Assembly: GCA_003439945.1 (NCBI GenBank)
Contig: QVRM01002448.1
Coordinates: 124,001-188,000, forward strand
DNA length: 64,000 nt
Source: Dermanyssus gallinae
Lineage: Eukaryota; Arthropoda; Arachnida; Mesostigmata; Dermanyssidae
Direction of reading: 5' to 3'
In this document: piece by piece, positions 62,389 to 64,000 of the stretch
How the letters are laid out: every line of letters begins with the position of its first letter
Numbering within the stretch: position 1 is the stretch's first letter
The notes under the pieces: generated by a model
What the model saw: only the letters and a program-made list of their open reading frames with translations
The model's database searches: none
What the model was told of the DNA's origin: nothing
Made by a program: the position numbers and the translations under genes

Positions 62389-64000
62389 AGAGGAGTTTAT
62401 GTCAGCTTTTTAAAGGGTTTTTTTAAAAGTTTTAATTCTAGACCATTATCCGTCCCCTACGGGCTTGTAATCGCCGTGCAGCATACCTTCAATGCACCGA
62501 AGGCCGGACATCTCTGCTGAGGTATTTAGGATTATTAATCTCGGCGGTATATGTTTTATCATCTCGTCGCAATAAGCATCGCTCTAAAAAATCGATCAAC
62601 ATCGGGAATCGAACTGACGATACCCGGGTAGATGACAACCATGAATAGCGCACTAGCTTCCCCGACTACGCCGCCGCACATGTTAACCCACCTGAAGGGC
62701 CTCAATGACGCGGTTTTCAAAGAGCAGCGGCAGTTGCGAAGCTCCTGAGGGTGCATTCTGGAGCTGCGTGTCTCCCCACCCGCCACTCGTAAATCCAGGG
62801 GTCGAAAAGGCGTCCAGCCACGAGCAGCTCTGCCACGTTTCAAACTCATGAAGGCGACCAATATCTAGAGAGTATAGACACCCAATCAATGTTTTATTGC
62901 TGTGCTTCCCTCTTTCCCTTTAAACGTTACACCACCAAGTCTAGCTGGGTTTGTAAGACTCAGAGCAATAAGTCATATACTTTATTGCAAGGAGATTATT
63001 AACGATAATTGTGAGTCGCAGTTTGGCGTTATGTAACTTTGCGTTATGAAGAATCTTTATTTCCAATACATATATATCGACAAAATGATTTGATTCAGAG
63101 GCGGAGAGTGAACGCAGCAGACAAGTGAGACAATAAGACAACAAACTAAAGACACTTACCTTGTGCGGCTTGATTGAAGAGCGAAATGATGGCGTGTTCA
63201 CGCAGATCGGTTATGAGGCTTTGCATTCGAGCAGCAGCATGCGGCGGATCCAACTTTAACACGCACGAATAGCATGTCCTACGCATACATAGAATCGAAT
63301 CAGTTTATTGCAGGGAGGCGGTAACAATAAAAATAATGACAACAGGCTATGTAATCGTTATCTAGATATCGGAGAAAGGCAAATACAAATGATCTTTGTT
63401 CAAACGGGTATCCGAGTCTTGCAGCAATCCGTTAGAGCTTGAGTATCTAACTCATTTCGATGTCGGAATGTTTAGGTTTCTGAACGCCTTTACTATAGTA
63501 TTGCCAGATTAAACAAGATATCATATTTTCTAAGCACGAACAGTCTGAGTTGTTATGTACACACTACAAGAGCAGTATAACTGGTTCAGCCTACTGGTTA
63601 TATTCACACTAGTCACGCAGGCTGCTAGTGGCGCATGTGCATCATGCATTACCGAAACCTCCCAGAAAAAAAAAAAAAAGCCTACTGGTTATAATCGCCA
63701 CCGTAATAATAGGTACGTCTGTAAGCAAACATCAAATACGAAATGTTAAAACATATGACCACACAGACCTTACTGCCCGAAGGCAGGTGGGAAGCCACGG
63801 CCCAATCGGTTGATTGTAGGCTAGAGGCCATGTCGCGGTCGACTGCATTGCCGGTGTCGGTAGAAGAGCAGCACGCACCTCAAGACAGAGACGGGCGACC
63901 AGCTGCAGTGTGAGGTCACCACTTCGCCGCTCCTCCTCCTCACTTGGAGCTGTCTGAACACCTTCCATCTCCCGCTGGAGGTAGGCTTGCTGAAGTCTGA
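59344..64000 (-). CDS. EXOC2: Exocyst subunit EXOC2 (Sec5), C-terminal half, runs off the window
   Basis: Eight exons on the minus strand: beyond 64000-63879, 63253-63160, 62864-62692, 62219-62079, 61344-61123, 60693-60532, 59982-59759 and 59467-59344, about 420 residues. The end aligns well with human EXOC2: LVQLEQRI, YVKELLLELTEVQQRIMRVSP, LQIYVDILALRDALQAL, then ELVEDLLRQFKFNQRLQIMCFQ and stop (human LLNKFKSSMHLQLTCFQ). Earlier exons give LEDKLLITLANVAVSREYVLPRI and a Trp-rich FETWQSCSWLDAF. Sec5 is part of the exocyst, which tethers secretory vesicles at the plasma membrane, and it binds RalA through its N-terminus, which is outside this window. The acceptor at 63253 was chosen for frame. 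The 61344 acceptor (ctcatag) is weak. Confidence 0.85.
60178..60214. repeat. (TA)n microsatellite in EXOC2 intron
   Basis: About 18 TA units between the exons at 60532 and 59982. Confidence 0.93.
62595..62690 (-). mobile_element. tRNA-derived SINE in EXOC2 intron
   Basis: On the minus strand a B-box-like AGTTCGATTCC (consensus GGTTCGANNCC) at 62615-62605 follows an A-box-like tagtcggggaagctagtgcg by about 40 bases. It lies immediately downstream of the exon donor at 62692. There is no acceptor-stem pairing, so it is not a working tRNA gene. Confidence 0.6.

Overview
This is a stretch of animal nuclear genome, not bacterial. Genes are split by GT-AG introns, intergenic DNA is AT-rich and full of long (TA)n arrays and trinucleotide repeats, and non-LTR retrotransposon, LTR and mariner debris is common. 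The proteins are ordinary metazoan housekeeping proteins that look arthropod-like. A mite or tick would fit, but the sequence alone does not prove that.

Layout. 1-15 kb has no confident cellular gene. It holds decayed LINE fragments (about 0.97-2.2, 6.4-7.3 and 11.6-12.8 kb), a DNA transposon with long inverted repeats (4.5-5.5 kb) and a solo LTR with a perfect 5-bp target duplication (9032-9320). 15-19 kb holds a three-exon AP endonuclease gene (APEX1/Rrp1 family). 21.7-25.9 kb holds a degenerate tandem copy of that locus with exon 2 missing and a transposase helix-turn-helix fragment inserted in the exon 1 remnant. From 28.8 kb on the genes alternate strand: GAR1 (-), NPRL3 (+), TIM17 (-), CHMP3/Vps24 (+), RpL26 (-), YKT6 (+) and the C-terminal half of EXOC2/Sec5 (-), which runs off the right edge. 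Exon joins for these genes were worked out by hand. They keep the reading frame and give proteins close to the usual family length.

The genes do not form an operon or one pathway. Several serve endomembrane traffic or signalling: CHMP3 in ESCRT-III, YKT6 as an R-SNARE, Sec5 in the exocyst and NPRL3 in GATOR1. The alternating order gives divergent pairs with 2-5 kb spacers rich in triplet repeats, and convergent pairs whose poly(A) signals nearly meet (NPRL3/TIM17) or whose 3' UTRs should overlap (YKT6/EXOC2). The most interesting points are a possible mitochondrial N-terminal extension on the AP endonuclease, the decayed APEX duplication with its captured transposase HTH, the intact solo LTR, and the facing poly(A) signals. 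No wholly new molecular system was recognised.
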